Source of the DNA: Pipra filicauda
Taxonomy: Eukaryota > Chordata > Aves > Passeriformes > Pipridae
DNA length: 64,000 nt
Direction: 5' to 3'
NCBI RefSeq assembly: GCF_003945595.2
Contig: NW_024104362.1
Location: 744,001-808,000 of the forward strand
Below, in pieces: positions 13,459 to 27,500 of the stretch. The notes beneath the pieces are model-generated. The model was not told the origin of the DNA. It did no database searches and saw nothing but the letters and a program-made list of their open reading frames with translations. Positions within the stretch are counted from its first letter, which is position 1; every line of letters begins with the position of its first letter. A program made the position numbers and the translations under genes.

Positions 13459-15221
13459 GTATTGCACCTTCCAAAACTGTTCCTTAACCTTGTTGGGTCT
13501 CCTCTGCTCTTGGGTGGGGGCACATTTTGTCATTTCACACCCTTTGCAAGGACAGCAGGAGCCTGTGGAGGCAATTTCCCCTGGGGTTGTGGCATGCCAT
13601 GTTAATAGGTGTTGTGCAGACCCCAGAGCTTCAGTACTTTCCCTCTGGATAAAGGTACCTGATAGGACGGGAAGAGACACCCTTGTCTCCAAGCTTTATG
13701 CACACCCACAGCCAAACACTCATTTGCTCACTGCTATATCCCTGCTATTGGGTAGAAATTCTGCATTTAGCTGTGATTCTTTTTATACTCGTACTGATTT
13801 TGCCAGGGTCCTTTTGTTGACTTTGACTCTAAATTACCACTGCACTTGAAAATTTGTATCTGTAATGGCTGAACAACTGAGCAAAGATATTAAGCACTTT
13901 GACCTATATTACATGAAAAATAGATGTTTTCAATGACATATTTAACTGACTTTTGAATAGCTTGCCTGAAAGATACCATAGGGTTTTTTACAGAGGTGTG
14001 TATCTATGTCTATATAAAATGTATGTAAAAGTACTGCAATATTTTCTTAATCCTGCTTTGCATTAAATACTGTGACTTTTTTGTACTTTAAATTTAGGAA
14101 AGCTAATTTTGGAGTTGTTTTTTAGCCCTAAGCAGAATGAATGAACACTATACAAATGTTCTAGTGGATCATGAAAATTAAGGTAGTTGCCATTTTTCAG
14201 GCTCAAGATTGCTGATATTTCATTGGTTTGCATTTAGCTTATGTTTTAACAGCTTTGAAGATGAGGTCTAGAAAAGCAATTTTAATAATAGAAGTAAAAA
14301 ATTGGGTTTTGAGGCAGGTTTCTATGGCAAATGTCATTGTAGTGATTTTTTCCATGTGGTCCCTTTCTGCAGACCTGTCAGTTAATGTTCTTGCAGAAGA
14401 AAAGTGATGAATGTAAAACTCCGGTAGCAGGGTATAGATTTTCTTTAATTATTAAAAATTACCAACATATGAGTGGCTTTGAATTAATTTTCTGCTTGTG
14501 GATTTCTCATAATAAAGCTGTATGTAATGTTTTCTCTTTTTATTTTTCCCCCCTTGCCTTGCATATGTGTGCTTTCATGCATATACAGTTTCTGTATTGA
14601 CTTTTAAGAATAAATTAGCAGATTGACTTTTTTTCAGGTTGTAGGGGCTTCACAATACCTGCTGCAATAGAAGGATATTGTGAATAAGGCATTAGTGCAT
14701 ATCTGTGGAAATGTGTACCTTTCTGTCACACTTGCAGACATTAGCTTGGGGATAATTTAAGTTGACAGCTGCATAAAAGGGATTATTACTGTCACCACTG
14801 AACTCCTAGGGTTAACCTTCACACGTGCTAAATATGAGAGATAATTTCTTTTTTTAAAGCTTTGACCAGTTTTGCATAAGCCATTTATCTTGATTTCTCT
14901 TAACCCTGAAAGAGCTGAGACTGTGGTCTACAGCATTGTAGTCTAATGGTGTGGGATTTACTTCATTACTTTAAACACATAACTCGCTTCTCTGTAAGCA
15001 TAAAGAGGGCTTTTATTTGCATATAATTGCAATTTCTGTAACAAAGAAAAACTTTATTTTGGATGCGCTTTCAAAAGTAGAACTTTGGGAAGGAAATTGG
15101 GGAGGAGGGGGAAATAGCCTTTTGTTTTCTTCATGCATCCTTGCCATGTGCAAGCACTCATTTATGAGTCTACAGGAAAACTGAAGTATTTTAATTCAAA
15201 TTGAAGTTTGGTTGGGGTTTT

Positions 15222-15262
15222 GTGTAGTAGTAGTAGTTGGTGGTGTAGTAGTAATAGTAGTG
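15222..15262. repeat. Imperfect (GTA)n microsatellite
   Basis: Runs of GTA/TAG units with a GTTGGTGGT interruption. It superficially resembles let-7 microRNA sequence but has no matching second arm. Confidence 0.85.
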
Positions 15263-18200
15263 TTGAGCTTGTAGGCAGAGCGAATATGTCTGAGGCCCAG
15301 ATAACCCTCGCTGCAGAGATTAGGGGCAGGTTGTGGTCCCTGCCATTTCATCATTTTAACTAGCACGATTTATGTATTTCTGCCACATAACTCTGTGGGG
15401 ACAACTCACATGCAGCCATTTTATCAGATGTGTCTCTACTACTGTGCCCTCCTTATGAGGGATGCTCATGGTCAAGACTATATTCCACCTCCAATGCAGA
15501 AGGTGTTGTACAGCTCATGGGAACAAACACGGAAGTGGCTGCTTTTCCTTTGTATTAGAGAGAAAAGAATGGCAGAACTTTGGTTCTCATCTTGAATGTG
15601 AGCTCAGGGATAGATCCAAAGATGTTTCTCATCTAAAAGCAGCTTAAAATCACTATCCAATGCTGTGTAACTTGGTGTGCAGTCAAAAATCAAATATTGC
15701 TCATCAGTGAACTTTCAGGATCACCCTTAAAGGCTAAGATGGTGAAGACACACCTGATAAAATGGCTGTGAACAAAACAAAGAAAAGTTGTTATCAGGAT
15801 GTGCGTAGTGTGTTTTCTTTAGATTGAACCAAGTGCCTCAATTTCAATAGTTGTCAGTTCTAATGTGTATACTTACAGGGACTATTCCACATGGCTAATG
15901 AGCCACAATGAAGTATATTCCTGTAGAAAGGTTCCTTTTCTTTTCACATCTATTTTGGTTTTTTTTTAATGCTTTTGGTTTCAGTTTGCAGTTGAAAACT
16001 TATCACACCAGCCAAAGCTGGTAAGCACTCTTTGCCTTATCAACAACAAAAATCTAGAAAAATCTAATAATGCATAAAAATGCAGATATATATTCATCTA
16101 AAGGTTGACTTCACCAGACTGAATGTGCCCTATTCATATAAGAATCATCATCTGAAGAACTTTCAAGGCAACTTCTTCCTGAATACCATGGAAATAAGTT
16201 CAGGCCCATTTTCCCCAGTAGTATTTGAGAACTTAACTGTTAGGGAGAAGAAGAAAAAGAAAAAGATGTAGGACAGTGCATTAGTGCAAACTGGACTAGA
16301 AAGACACTGATCAACAGGAAGTTGTTTGTTCTCATTGTCTTCTGTGTCTCTTCCTTATACTTCAGCAAGCTTTGAACAGCCAGACAAAGTTGTTTCAAAT
16401 AGGATGATGAGCAATCTGACCTGGCATGCTCTGCAATTTCACTGTGCTTTGTGGGAAAGAAATGGTGACTCTCTTACAGTGTCAAATTGATCTTTGCTTT
16501 TGCAACCTCTTCTTACCCCATTCTGATAGCTCATACAGGAGTGAGGAAAGAGAATTTGACAAATAGTATTGCCATCTGTGTCTGAGGTTGCCCAGCCCTG
16601 AAGCGAGATCATGCTTTGTGTCTCACTGGTCTGGCTCAGCGTTTGCTCAGGGCTTGGTTTTCTCCTGTAATACCTGCATGCTAATTATCAAAAAGAGATA
16701 CTTATCCCTGTGTAGTGATTGCAGAGCTTGCTCCACTCCTACAGTGACCTGCAGCTGTTTTGTTCCTTGTAGTCACTTAGTATTTAATCTTTCTTTTGGA
16801 AAGTGTAGCTGGATGATGTGCTGCATAATAGTATTTTGCAAAGTCCATACAAATAGCATCAGAGTGGACTTCCCTTTCAAGATGCCATTGACTTTCAGTC
16901 CAAAGACAAGTTATGTTATGAAGTTATGATCATTTACCACTGAACTTGTGGTAAATTTCCAGCATAAATGGTATTCTATTTTTATGCCTTGCCTATTTTA
17001 ATCTTATATTTAGTCCTTATCAGTTTTGTAGTTTCTAGCTGGGCCCCAAAGTGAACTTGGCCTGGTATGTGTGATTGCTGGTCCAAGAAACCATATTTTC
17101 ACATATATCATTGAAAGATTTTATGGCTAAATATTCACTTCCTCCTTGGTTAATAAAATGAAAGTTTTATTTAGCCCCATGGATTTAAAGAACCAGTTCA
17201 GGGATGGCTTCAATTTCTGCCTGCAGTGGACAATACTAGTGAGTGCTTTGGTTTTGATGTGTGCAATATGACAGTTACAGTAACGAATGAATGGAACTGT
17301 TTAGGCTGCTTGTAAAGCTGCCTTTCATCTGCAGGAGGAGGATTGAACACCTAGAAGGAAATCTCTTTCAAGTTGATTCCCAGTGCAGAAATAAATCCTG
17401 TGTGGGTGAAAGGGAGGAAACAACCACCTACCTGGAAATCTAAGACTGTAAATTAGGTGTCACAGAAACAGGCAGTGACATCCACTCACATGCTGATCCA
17501 TTAAGGGGGGGAAAAAAAAGGATGGGAGGGGGAAGAAAAGCCAGCAATGCTTCTATGAAAGTTGGGGTTTTATGGTATCTTTAGTTGTCATTCTAAGACT
17601 GTTGAAACTATAATACAAAACTGTAGGAACATATTTTCTGTTGTCTAAATGTGTTGTATTTGTTCATGTGGGCTACTACTGTGTTATTAGTTGGGTTGGA
17701 TGCAAGCTGATGCCATGTAGTGTGGAGTAGCATGTGTGTGCCACAGCTGGAAAGAGGAGAGAGGCTGGCTGTAGCTCCTGTAAGTGGCTGTAGCCAGCCA
17801 GGCTGAGGGGGGAGAGAAGGGCTCTGTGCTTCCTGATGAATTGATTAATTAAGAGTCAAAACAACTACAGGTGTCCACTGCAACTTTGAAACCCCAGGGC
17901 AGGGTAGGATTGAAAATTGCAGTACAACAAACTGCCCACGGATATATATCCTCGTTTTTTCTACCTACTTTTTTTTGCTAACCCTTAAGAAGGGAATGCA
18001 GAGCTCTTGCATTTATCTGGGATTAATAAATTGAAGTTTTTGTGAATCAAATGAGAACAGGCTCCCCAAGTAAAGACATCTGGTAGGACACTTTACAAGC
18101 AACACTCCTTTGCTTCAGCTCATAGGCTCTGTTTTAAGCTTCTGTTTTGTACCAAGTACTTAGGGCACCTTGTAGACAGCAGGAATGTCATTAACGTATT

Positions 18201-18856
18201 TATTTCAGAAACTTGTATATGCCAGAATTGCAGAAAATCACTCTTATCCACTATAAATAAATAAAGCATCACAACAGCAGCCCTTGGTTATCACTATTTA
18301 ATTCTTGTGATTATTGAATACAGTCATTATTTCCTAGGAAAAGAATTGTTTACTTCCCCAGTTAGTAGTATTACACTTTGATATTTAGTAACCTGAAAAC
18401 TGATAATGGAGAAACAAGGAGCATGCTCAAAATTATATAGTTTAATAAGTGTTTCAGATTGTGTGTCTGCTAATAGGATAAATGATGGAATTAGATAATT
18501 TCCTTTGAGAAGAAAGATAAAGACTTGGCCAAGAGAAAAAAATTTGGGGTCTTATGAGATACCAACAAAATGCTGATTATGAATGAAACAAACTACGTGG
18601 CTCTTGTCAGGAGGATTTGCTTTTAGCTGAGGACGTGTTTAAGATTAGTCTGGTGAAGTACTGAAATGTCTGTCAAGGTTGATGCAGGTACTTCAAGTGT
18701 GACCAAATCCTACAACCTCACTGTGCAGGCTTCAGGAAGTTCCTGTTCAGAAAGTGGAATGTTTTTACTAGCACAACTATACCACAAACTAAACCTTAGA
18801 ATTACTTATCTATTACTGAGCAATGTTTTTGACACAGTAGAGACAGTGAACTCTGT

Positions 18857-18874
18857 AAAAAAAAAAAAAAAAAA
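18857..18874. repeat. Poly(A) run of 18
   Basis: An uninterrupted A run in intron 1. No recognisable retroposed body precedes it. Confidence 0.85.
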
Positions 18875-21800
18875 GGAGCTTCTGATCCAAATTAGATGTT
18901 ATTTGGGTGAACTTTGTAGAAGATTGGATAGGAGATAAATGGGTATTAGGGGAGAGGAGGGAAGGGATTGAACAGAGTTGATCATCATTTCATTTGATAA
19001 GTTTCTTGAAGAATTTGGGGAGAGAACGAAAGCAAGAATTCTCTTGAAAACGTATCTGATTAAAAGATAGAGAATTACGTAGGCCTCAATCTTTTAAAAA
19101 TAATTTTAAATTAATTTTTCTGTGCCTTATTAATATTAATGATAAAATGGAATTGAAATGATTGGAGATTGTTTTGTTTGGGGAGGTGTTTTTTGTATTC
19201 ATGTGTGAGAAGGGAGTGTTTTATCTCATTTTGTTCACTTTACTGGTGGGTAACCTGTTTTTTGAGGTAGACAGAAAAGCAGATATGAAGGGGAAATCTT
19301 AGGAAGCTGAGGCACTTCATCTGTGGAAGGAGGGATAGATTTTTCCATAAAAAATTGTGAAGGTCTAATTAAGGGTTACCTTTAGTCATATGAATATCTT
19401 GTTAGTTCTGCTTTGTTATTTGTATAAGCAGCTTAGATGTGATTTTTGTCCTGATAAGTTACAGTCTGGGAGAGCAAGGAGGAAAGACATCAGTGAAATC
19501 AGCTTTAGAAAGCTGGTTGAAAGAATTGCCTGGAGGAGGGATTTAAGTAACTGCAGAAAGAAAAGGATTTCAAAAGGCAGCAAAGTCAGAGCTATTTGAA
19601 GCAGAGTAGATGATGTTACCAGCTTCTGTGCTAGGCATCAGGCACCAACACATAGTTCAAGCTCTGAGATTACAAATCATGGGGCTTCAGTGCAGCCCTT
19701 TTCCAGGGTTTGCGTATGAGATGGGATGTGATGGCATGGGAGTAGAAGAGTGCCTGTGTCAGGAGAGGGGCAGCTTTTGGCATCTAGACCCTGAATTATC
19801 TGGTAGTACCCATAAGAACTGTTTTGATATTATGTTAAGTTCAGGTCTTCACAAGGAATAAAATAATCCTCTGCTGGAGAAAGGAAAACCGGAATTTTGG
19901 GAGATATAGTGGGTTTCTAGAATGGAATGTATTGTTCACAGCCTCGGTCCCCCATCATCACTGCACTGACACCCCAACTCCTATGTCTGCTCAGTATTCA
20001 GTGTTGCCAGGTTCCTTTTGATTGTATCCTGTTCTAGTAAGGTGCTTGGTGTGCAATTTCAACTCCAGGCATTTCGTGGTAGCTGACTGCCAAGTTAGTC
20101 TGTTAGGTCACTTTGTTCTCATAGTCTTTCTGATGTATTCAGTGTCTTGACAAATTTTCTTGGCAAGAGCTTTATAAAATGATACCATATTGTGCATAAC
20201 TTAACTCATCGTTATACTTCATGACATCTTCCACCATACAAGTCCTGAAGTTCATTGCTAAGCTCAGAAAAAGAAACTAGGGCAACTCCAATACTTGAAT
20301 GACTTTTGCAGGGAACAATAAGTTGTAGGAAAGCACTGATTTTTGTAAGGAGTCGCTTTTGTCTCTTGTCTTTTTTAAAATGGGATTGAAAACAGCAGCA
20401 TTAGTTAGGGACTGATCAGCTAAACTGACTATTGATTAGCTCCTGATCTGATAAAACTATGCTTTCTGTGCTGCTGCAGTATTTTAATCATGTTTGTGGC
20501 ATTTCAGACTGAATGGGTGTTGGTCAGCTGATTTAAATGCTTTACTATTCATGATTTTGGGTGGGGTGTGTGTGTACGTGTGTCCATCTCCCTCCCCTGC
20601 CCCTATGTTTGAATATATGCTTCTGCTTTTCCTAATGTCAAGAAAATGTGAGTATTTGGACTGGAAGCTTATCTCAATATTTGATCTCCAATTGCCCAAA
20701 GGTTAAGCACTACAGGGGGTGAGTGGTTAAATTGCTCACAAGTGCCTTGCTTCTAAAAGCTCCTTCATCTCTGCTCTCTGTGTGTTTTATAAAGTAATTT
20801 TATCCACAATTAGTGTTTATTTGCAAGAAATACTTGTAAATGACTGGTGGTATTGTGCATAGATAGAGTGCAGTGTGTGACATTTAGTACTGTAAGGAAA
20901 ACTTTCCATCTCTGAAAGCAGTTAATTATAGTGGATGTATGTTTTCTTAGAAAAAAGAGACTGTTTTTTCTAATCAGAGGCAGAAACATTCATTTGTGTG
21001 TCACAGCAGCATATTGCTCCTCCAAAGTCAAGAGAATCTATTACCTTTAAGCAAGGCTGACACAGAATGGACATTTCCACAAGAACAGGCAAGCTGTGGC
21101 AGAGTCCCCTGCAAGCCTTCCTTTGGTATTTGATTTCTTTTCATTTCAACAACCTTTAGCAAGTATTTTCCTATTGTGTAAACTTTTACTGTAATGAAAA
21201 TGTAAGAGATCAAGAAGTCAGTTATATCTTGAACTTGCCATCAGGATTATGATGTGCCTTCAAGCTCTTTTAGTTTCTGGGGAGGCAGCAGTTGTTTTTA
21301 AAGACATTGCGTGCCTGATGTGAAACTGTTTGTCCAGTAGTGGAAATACTGTCTCTGAGTATTGGTCAACTTGTTGACTCAAAACTGGTAGTAGAGGGGA
21401 ATGGGTAGATAGTGTTTGTGGAAGAAGACATGCTTACATCAAAGTGACAGTGTCTTTGCTTGGTTGGAACAAGATGTTGTCTCAGCTTGCACAGGTTTTC
21501 CCAAAGTGAACGCAGGACTGTCAAAGCACGTGTCAAACTGAAGCAAAACTGGTCAGTTTGTGGGGAGAGTCTCATGTAGAAAGCGGAAAATGTGTATGAG
21601 CTTGACTCCTCTGGGATGGATGACAGTAACCACGATGTTTTGGATAATGTAGAGTTCTGATTAGGGTTTTAAACTATTGTTAGTGGAATAGCTGTTATTT
21701 CAGCCTGACTAAAACAAGGAAGTTGTGGTGTAAGTCTCAGGATACTTTTGGCTGTTCAAAGCTTGTATGGAGCTCTTAGTGCTGGTTTCTGCATGCCTGC

Positions 21801-22496
21801 AGCTCTTAGTGCAGATCTTCTGCTGTCTATGCTGCAGGTGGGACAGATGGTTTGAGGTGGGCTTTTTGTGGTAGGGGGTTATGCTGTGCAGTACTAGATG
21901 GGTGTATTTAGTATACACCACTGTGTTGCTGTGGTACAAGCAAGCTTGACTAGCCTGTCGGAATATAAGGCAAAGTCCTTCCTTTCTATTTCTGTCATAG
22001 CATTTCTAATATATGCCGTTTGAACAGACTGCCTTTAGTGGTAACAGCTTTGTAGATTTATGACAGGTATTTTGTTTGTGCAAGACTTGGAACTTGACAG
22101 CCAACAGTTTCATTATTCATAGCAGGGAGGCTTGCAGGTAGGAAAGCAACTGCAGATCTCATATTTCAACTGGGAGGCATACTGTTATCAACTTTGGCCA
22201 TTAAGTAGTCCCTTTAAAGGACTGTATGGTATGCCCAAGGGTAAAATATGCTTATAATGCCGTCGGTTCTTATTCATGTAGTTCTACAGAATATGCTTGT
22301 TTTGTCATGTGTAGGTGCATGCAAACAAGCAAGTATGCATTTGTGTATGTACGTATATGTGTAAGTCAGACAGGTACTTGCAATATTGCTAGATTCTGGT
22401 TCCATACATCTTGAGTCACATATGAGATACAGTTGGAGGCTTCTGTGCTTTGCTAACTTGGGCAATGTTTTCTTTTTTTGTGTTGTTTTTTCTTAG

Positions 22497-22665
22497 AGTA
22501 ATAAATGCAGGGAAGAGCACGCACAATGAAGATCAAGCCAGCTGTGAAGTCCTCTTTGTCAAGAAAAAAGCTGGAGGCAGTAATTCTACACCAAACAAGA
22601 ACTCTTCAGCAAAACGGAGGTCATCACTGCCCAATGGAGAAGGTCTCCAGCTGAAAGACAATTCA
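22497..22665 (+). CDS. PPM1H: PPM1H exon 2
   Basis: The exon starts after a long pyrimidine tract and TCTTAG; its first base (A) completes a Glu codon split with exon 1. The frame then reads VINAGKSTHNEDQ and continues for 56 codons to AAT TCA, followed by the donor GTAAGC. The N-E-D motif (Glu at 22528, Asp at 22531) is the family's first acidic metal-site motif. The KKKAGG and AKRRSSLPNGEG segments after it form a basic, Ser-rich insertion typical of PPM1H, with a likely basophilic-kinase site at RRSS (inference). The exon ends in phase 0. From memory, the segment differs from mammalian PPM1H at only a few positions, all in the insertion. Confidence 0.96.
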
Positions 22666-22979
22666 GTAAGCAGACTTCTGTATCTTGTCAGTGGAGAGGT
22701 ACAAAATAAATATAAAAGGATGTGGCAATATAGCACTAAAAGATGTTTACTGAATATTTCACATCTTTTCAGTTACCTCTTATTGATTATCTCCACTTAA
22801 ATGCAGAACACTTCACTATATTTTTCTTAGCTCTACTACTTGATTTTTGATTTGGTTTTGCATTGAAAAATGCTCCTTGCATCTAAGATGGTTTAGTTTA
22901 AAGATGAGCAAGGATTGGTCAACTCCTTGGATTTTCCTTTTTGTTTCATTTCTGAAATATAATCTTGAAAAATTTTAAG

Positions 22980-23370
22980 ATGATCAGAGGGCTGGAGCAC
23001 CTCCCTTGTGAAGACAGGCTGAGTGTTAGGTTTGTTCAGCCTGGAGGGGAAGGAAAGCCTCCAGGGACACCTTAGAGCAGCCTTCCAGTACCTAAAGAGA
23101 GCTGGAGAGGGACTTTTTACAAGGACCTGTAGTGAAAGGACAAGGGGTAATGGCTTCAAACTGACAGAGAGTTTATGTTAGATATGAGGAAGCAATTCTA
23201 TGTTGTGAGGGTGGTGAGGCATAGGAACATGTTGCTCAGAGAAGTTTGGCCAGGTTGGATGGGGCTTTGAGCAACATAGTCTAGTGGAAGGCGTCACTGC
23301 CCATGGCAGAGAGGTTGGAACTAGATAATCCTTAAGGTGTCTTTCAACCCAAACCATTCTATGATTCTCT
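22980..23370 (+). mobile_element. CR1 LINE 3' fragment
   Basis: About 390 bases matching the CR1 3' region: AGGGCTGGAGCACCTCCC, TTCAGCCTGGAGGGGAAGG, the GGACAAGGGGTAATGGCTTC block, then GGTTGGAACTAGATAATCC and a tail AACCATTCTATGATTCT. It is sense to PPM1H. It is 5'-truncated and carries numerous substitutions, so it is an old inactive copy. Confidence 0.93.
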
Positions 23371-24511
23371 AATATACAGAAATGCCTCATGGTGCCACAA
23401 CCAGAGGTCAACCTCAATCTGCTCTTTCTAAGCTTCTGCACTGTCTTGTAGGCATATTTGCAGTACCTGGAGCTCTGTGGACACTACATTAGCTGCTGTT
23501 TGGACTGAAGCTACTCAGGGCTCAGATAAAGACCTATATGAATCATAGAGACTGTTAAAATGTGTTATATCTAAGCCACTGTAGATTAAACCACATCTTC
23601 ACCCAGTGTCAGATACCTGCCTTCTTTAATTTTATGAACTACTAAAGCAGGAGATTCTTTTGGTTTGTGCAGGTAGGGTAAGGTCATCCATAACACAAAA
23701 TTCAGTGATTTTTGCAGACTATGGCTTCTCATTTGTGTGGATTTCTATTTTCAAGTATATATTTGCACACTCCTGAATAAAGAGTTGTGCCTGGAACTTG
23801 CTGGGACTATGAGTTCTACGTACAGTCATGCAAAGCAAAACAGAATTTGTTTTAATAATCTGTTTAAAAAGTCTTTCCTAGTAAGTTCATGCAACTGTCT
23901 GCAGTTGGCTCATGCATATGCTTGGTTCCAGGAGTGTATTTAACTTCTGTATGCATTAATGATATTTAATGAAGCAAGCATTTGGCCACAGTACTTGTTC
24001 GTGTACATAAAACACAGCAAGATAAGAAACAGTATCCTTGGTCCAGGTGATGGGTTTGTTTGACACAAAGGAAATTGCTGTGCCATGCACACAGGCACAC
24101 TGCAAAGACCCCTATGCACACACAGGCCTGGATAGACACATCTTGATGCTGTGCAGAGATACTAGTGTTGGTCTCACACCACATTTAAGTTCTAGACCCA
24201 CCATGTGAGACACCTGGTAGGGGCCTCTGCATCTAGGGTGTGGGTGAATGTACCTGTGTGCGTATGTTGTGCTGAATTTGACTGTGTTTTCATATTTGGG
24301 GGGGCATGCATTGGACATAAAAAACTTTGTAGCGTTATTTCACAAAGCCCAGTTAACTTCCATTATCAAAAAGTTCTCAGGAGCAAAAGCCACGCACTGC
24401 ATGATCAATCATCTTCCTCAGAAGGAACTTTTTTCCAAACATCACATAGTTAATAAGTCTAGATTGCATTAAAAATACAGGGATCTAAAACTGTTTCATT
24501 ATTGGAAAGGC

Positions 24512-24534
24512 ATCTTAACAAGCCTTGTTAAGAT
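24512..24534. repeat. 23-bp perfect palindrome
   Basis: Arms of 11 bases (ATCTTAACAAG and its reverse complement) flank a single C. No larger terminal-inverted-repeat element is evident around it. Confidence 0.9.
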
Positions 24535-27500
24535 CCATTGTTACAGTTGTCATGCTTTTATGGTATTGTAATGATGGGGTCAATAAACTGAATGTTTTTG
24601 AAAGCTGTTCTTTTTATCCATTTGAAATTTAATGTCAACCTCATTAAATATCTAGTTACCCAGTGTTTATGAGAAGTATCTAATGAAATTTACTGATTTT
24701 TCTTCCTCTCTTCACTAGTGTATTTCCTACTTTGATTTTGTATCTTTCATCTTGATGTTGGAATAAACAGTCACTCCCTTTCAAATTTCTTGAAAGAGAT
24801 ATATTTATTTCAGATCTTCCATTCTTGATTCTATTTCTGACATATTTTGATCAGAACTTAGCATAAAGTCTAAAGTCAGGAGCCAGCTGATTCATATAAT
24901 ATAGTATACTGTCTTCTAGTTCCTTGTTATATTGTTCTTTATATGTTCTTATCTATAGATTTACTTCTGTAGTCTACGTGGCACTGGAATGAGTGCTATA
25001 GCACTCGTTATTTAGCTGTATAAAACCTATTCTACCATGTTATTAGACCACAGCTTATGAATTTAAATCTGTAATATATTTTCCCAAAACAGGCAGCATA
25101 TTTCTTGAGAAAGTTTTCTCCTAGAGGGCAGTCTTACATTAGCAGTTAGTAGGATTTTTTCATTGCTACATCTTTTGTTGGTTGAATATATCTAAAAAGG
25201 AAAAAAACCCGCACATTTTTATAATGTGTCATATTTTTGTTTTCATATCTTTATACTGTGAGGTATAATATTGTGTTTTGCCCTTTCATAGTGTTGTTAG
25301 CAAGTATCTTTTAAGGAGTGTATGAGTTTGGTGTTATATGATTCATAATCTGAATGAATAGGATGTAGAAATACCAGCTTGAGACTCTACAGTGAATGAT
25401 AGAATATTGTCCCATTAAGTATTTAGTAAGAAAGCCAGAGGCTGAATACTGTAAATGCCTTAGAGGAAAATCCCACCGTAAAACACAGTCTGAAATTGTC
25501 TGTGAGGTGGAGCACCTTACAGAATTACTGAAGAGAAAGGAATAAGGGAAGCACTTTATTGCAAGAAAAGATTTCTTCTATTCTTGTTTACTTTTTTAAA
25601 GTGTGGAGCATATGGGAAATAGGCACTGGAACTTAATGGTCTCTTCACTTAAGAGAGTCCTTTTCATCATCCTCAGATTTTTCTTTTTTTTTCCACAGAA
25701 GCTGTTGTGGAGAAGGCCATGTCATCTTTGTTTTATCCTACTTTTTGGGAAGTTTGTCAAACTTAAATGACAGCTGCATTTGGGATTGTGTGATTATTGT
25801 TGTTTAATGTTATCCCCATCAATCCAGCCCAGCACTTTGGCAAGGCAGCACAAGGGAGTCAGAGATCCACGTGTTGTCCACTCAAGCTGGGTGCCGCTAT
25901 CACGGCCTTGACTCTGTGGGTGGACTCTGCAGAGCTTCTATGAGTGGGAAGGAGGAGGTGGCAGGCCAGAAATGTGGAGATGGAGCCCTGACACACTCAC
26001 AAATCCAAGGAAGCCTGTTAAATAGCATAAACATGGTTTTGTTTTTGAAAGAGTGGGTAATAAACTGAGCAGAACAGTGAAAGGAAAGACTCTGCAAATT
26101 CAACACTAAGTTAATTCTCTCCCCTTCCACCCACCCCACTCCACTACTGCTTAATTAATCATGTTCGCTATCTGTCTCCATTCAAGGGCATTCATGTTAA
26201 ATTGCACAGCTTTTTCACTGGTACTATTTTTAAATGCCTTTAACTATGGAATACCTCAATGATGAATACTGAAAAACCATCAGCAAGTGAAATGGGAATC
26301 CTGTGCCAGGATACTGTTGTAGTGACAGGCTGCAGGACTTAATGTGATGCATTATTAATTGTCATAGTAATGCGAGGATACATGATTATTAATTCTGCAG
26401 GTTTTTTGCACAAAGATGGTACAGTGTATTTGTTTTCTGTGACACAGGGCTGGTAGCCTACCATAGGCAGCTGAACATATAATCAGTAACACGAGGAGGC
26501 TTTTCTCTGAGGATTGGGGTGGCAGTTGCTGGCCCACTTCAGATTTTATGACAGCTAAGGATGTCCTTTAATGCAGTTTGTACGTGTAGTTCATATCTGG
26601 AACAGGGTAGGTTATAGTTTTCAGAATAAACCTTTAGTGGCAACATGATTTTATTTGTCTGTTTGGAATTAGCTTCATAACAAAAATCTGATGGTTTGCA
26701 ATGTAGGACTACTGTCTATCTTACCTGAAAAGCTCATCCCAAATTGACTACTATGTATTGCTAAGGTTTTCTTCCTATAATTGAGCTCAAATTATGTGTG
26801 TAAATATACGCATTTTCTTTTATGATTTCTCATCTGTTGCTTGACCCAAAACTTTGCATGTCTTAATTGCGTTTTACAATTTCAAAACCCAGGAGACTGC
26901 TGAGCCTTCCTGAAAGCTAGGTCAGCAGTTGAGGAGCCTGATGCTTATTAAATTTCCTGGTACATTCTGGAGATGAATCGTAAGGTCAGTGCAGTGAAGG
27001 ATCTGTGTTCTCTTCATGTTTCTGGTAGCTATTCAGCTTGCTGTTAAATTAGAATCTTTTGAATGAAAATCTAAAATAAATCATTGTGGTGACTGATCAC
27101 ACTCCTGTTTGAGGACACTGTCCAGTTAAAAGAACAAATGGAGATTGGTCTTTGAAAGACTACTTTTGACAGAATACTGCCAGTACTAGTAAAAATAGAT
27201 GTCTTGTTCTCTGAGTTTACAGAATGTCAATTCTTTTGGGGAAGAAGTTCAAGCTTTTAAATGTAAGAGAGGACAGCCATGCATATGCACACCGAAATAG
27301 GTAACGCTTGGTGGCTATAGCTGTGCAAGGAAAAGCAAGGACCTTTTTGTGCATTTTGTCTCATCTGTGTGCCAGGATTGCTGGCCCTTGTTCATTCTCT
27401 GAATCACTGCTTTAATGGCACCATATATTTAATTCCCATTGAATTGGTATGGTTTTGCGGAATTCATTTCTTTCAAATAGAGGAGTTGTTTTTATTCTCA

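Larger units (their letters stand above)
1..22496 (+). other. PPM1H: PPM1H intron 1 (3' part)
   Basis: Non-coding, AT-rich intronic DNA upstream of exon 2. It holds an LTR fragment (about 5690-6225), a CR1 tail (13340-13458), a GTTT repeat (11671-11698), a GTA repeat (15222-15262), homopolymer runs (12231-12246 T, 18857-18874 A), an AT palindrome (12580-12606) and a G-rich stretch near 10180-10285. A GC-richer minus-strand tract at 1667-2068 reads like decayed coding sequence. The many short open frames here (up to 133 codons at 13448-13849) show no recognisable domain and look like chance. It ends with a strong pyrimidine tract and AG before exon 2. Confidence 0.85.

Noticed and set aside
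13448..13849. 133-codon + frame
   Set aside because: Starts inside a CR1 tail, shows no domain and has no splice context.
15222..15262. Possible let-7 microRNA (GTAGTAG pattern)
   Set aside because: let-7i lies near PPM1H in other vertebrates, but the GAGGTAGTAG seed is absent and there is no complementary arm; it is a GTA microsatellite.
16588..16929. 113-codon Cys-rich + frame
   Set aside because: Cysteines are irregularly spaced, no signal peptide or known fold pattern; likely chance.
1..22496. PPM1H exon 1 in the window
   Set aside because: No GC-rich start region and no match to the expected N-terminal sequence; it must lie upstream.
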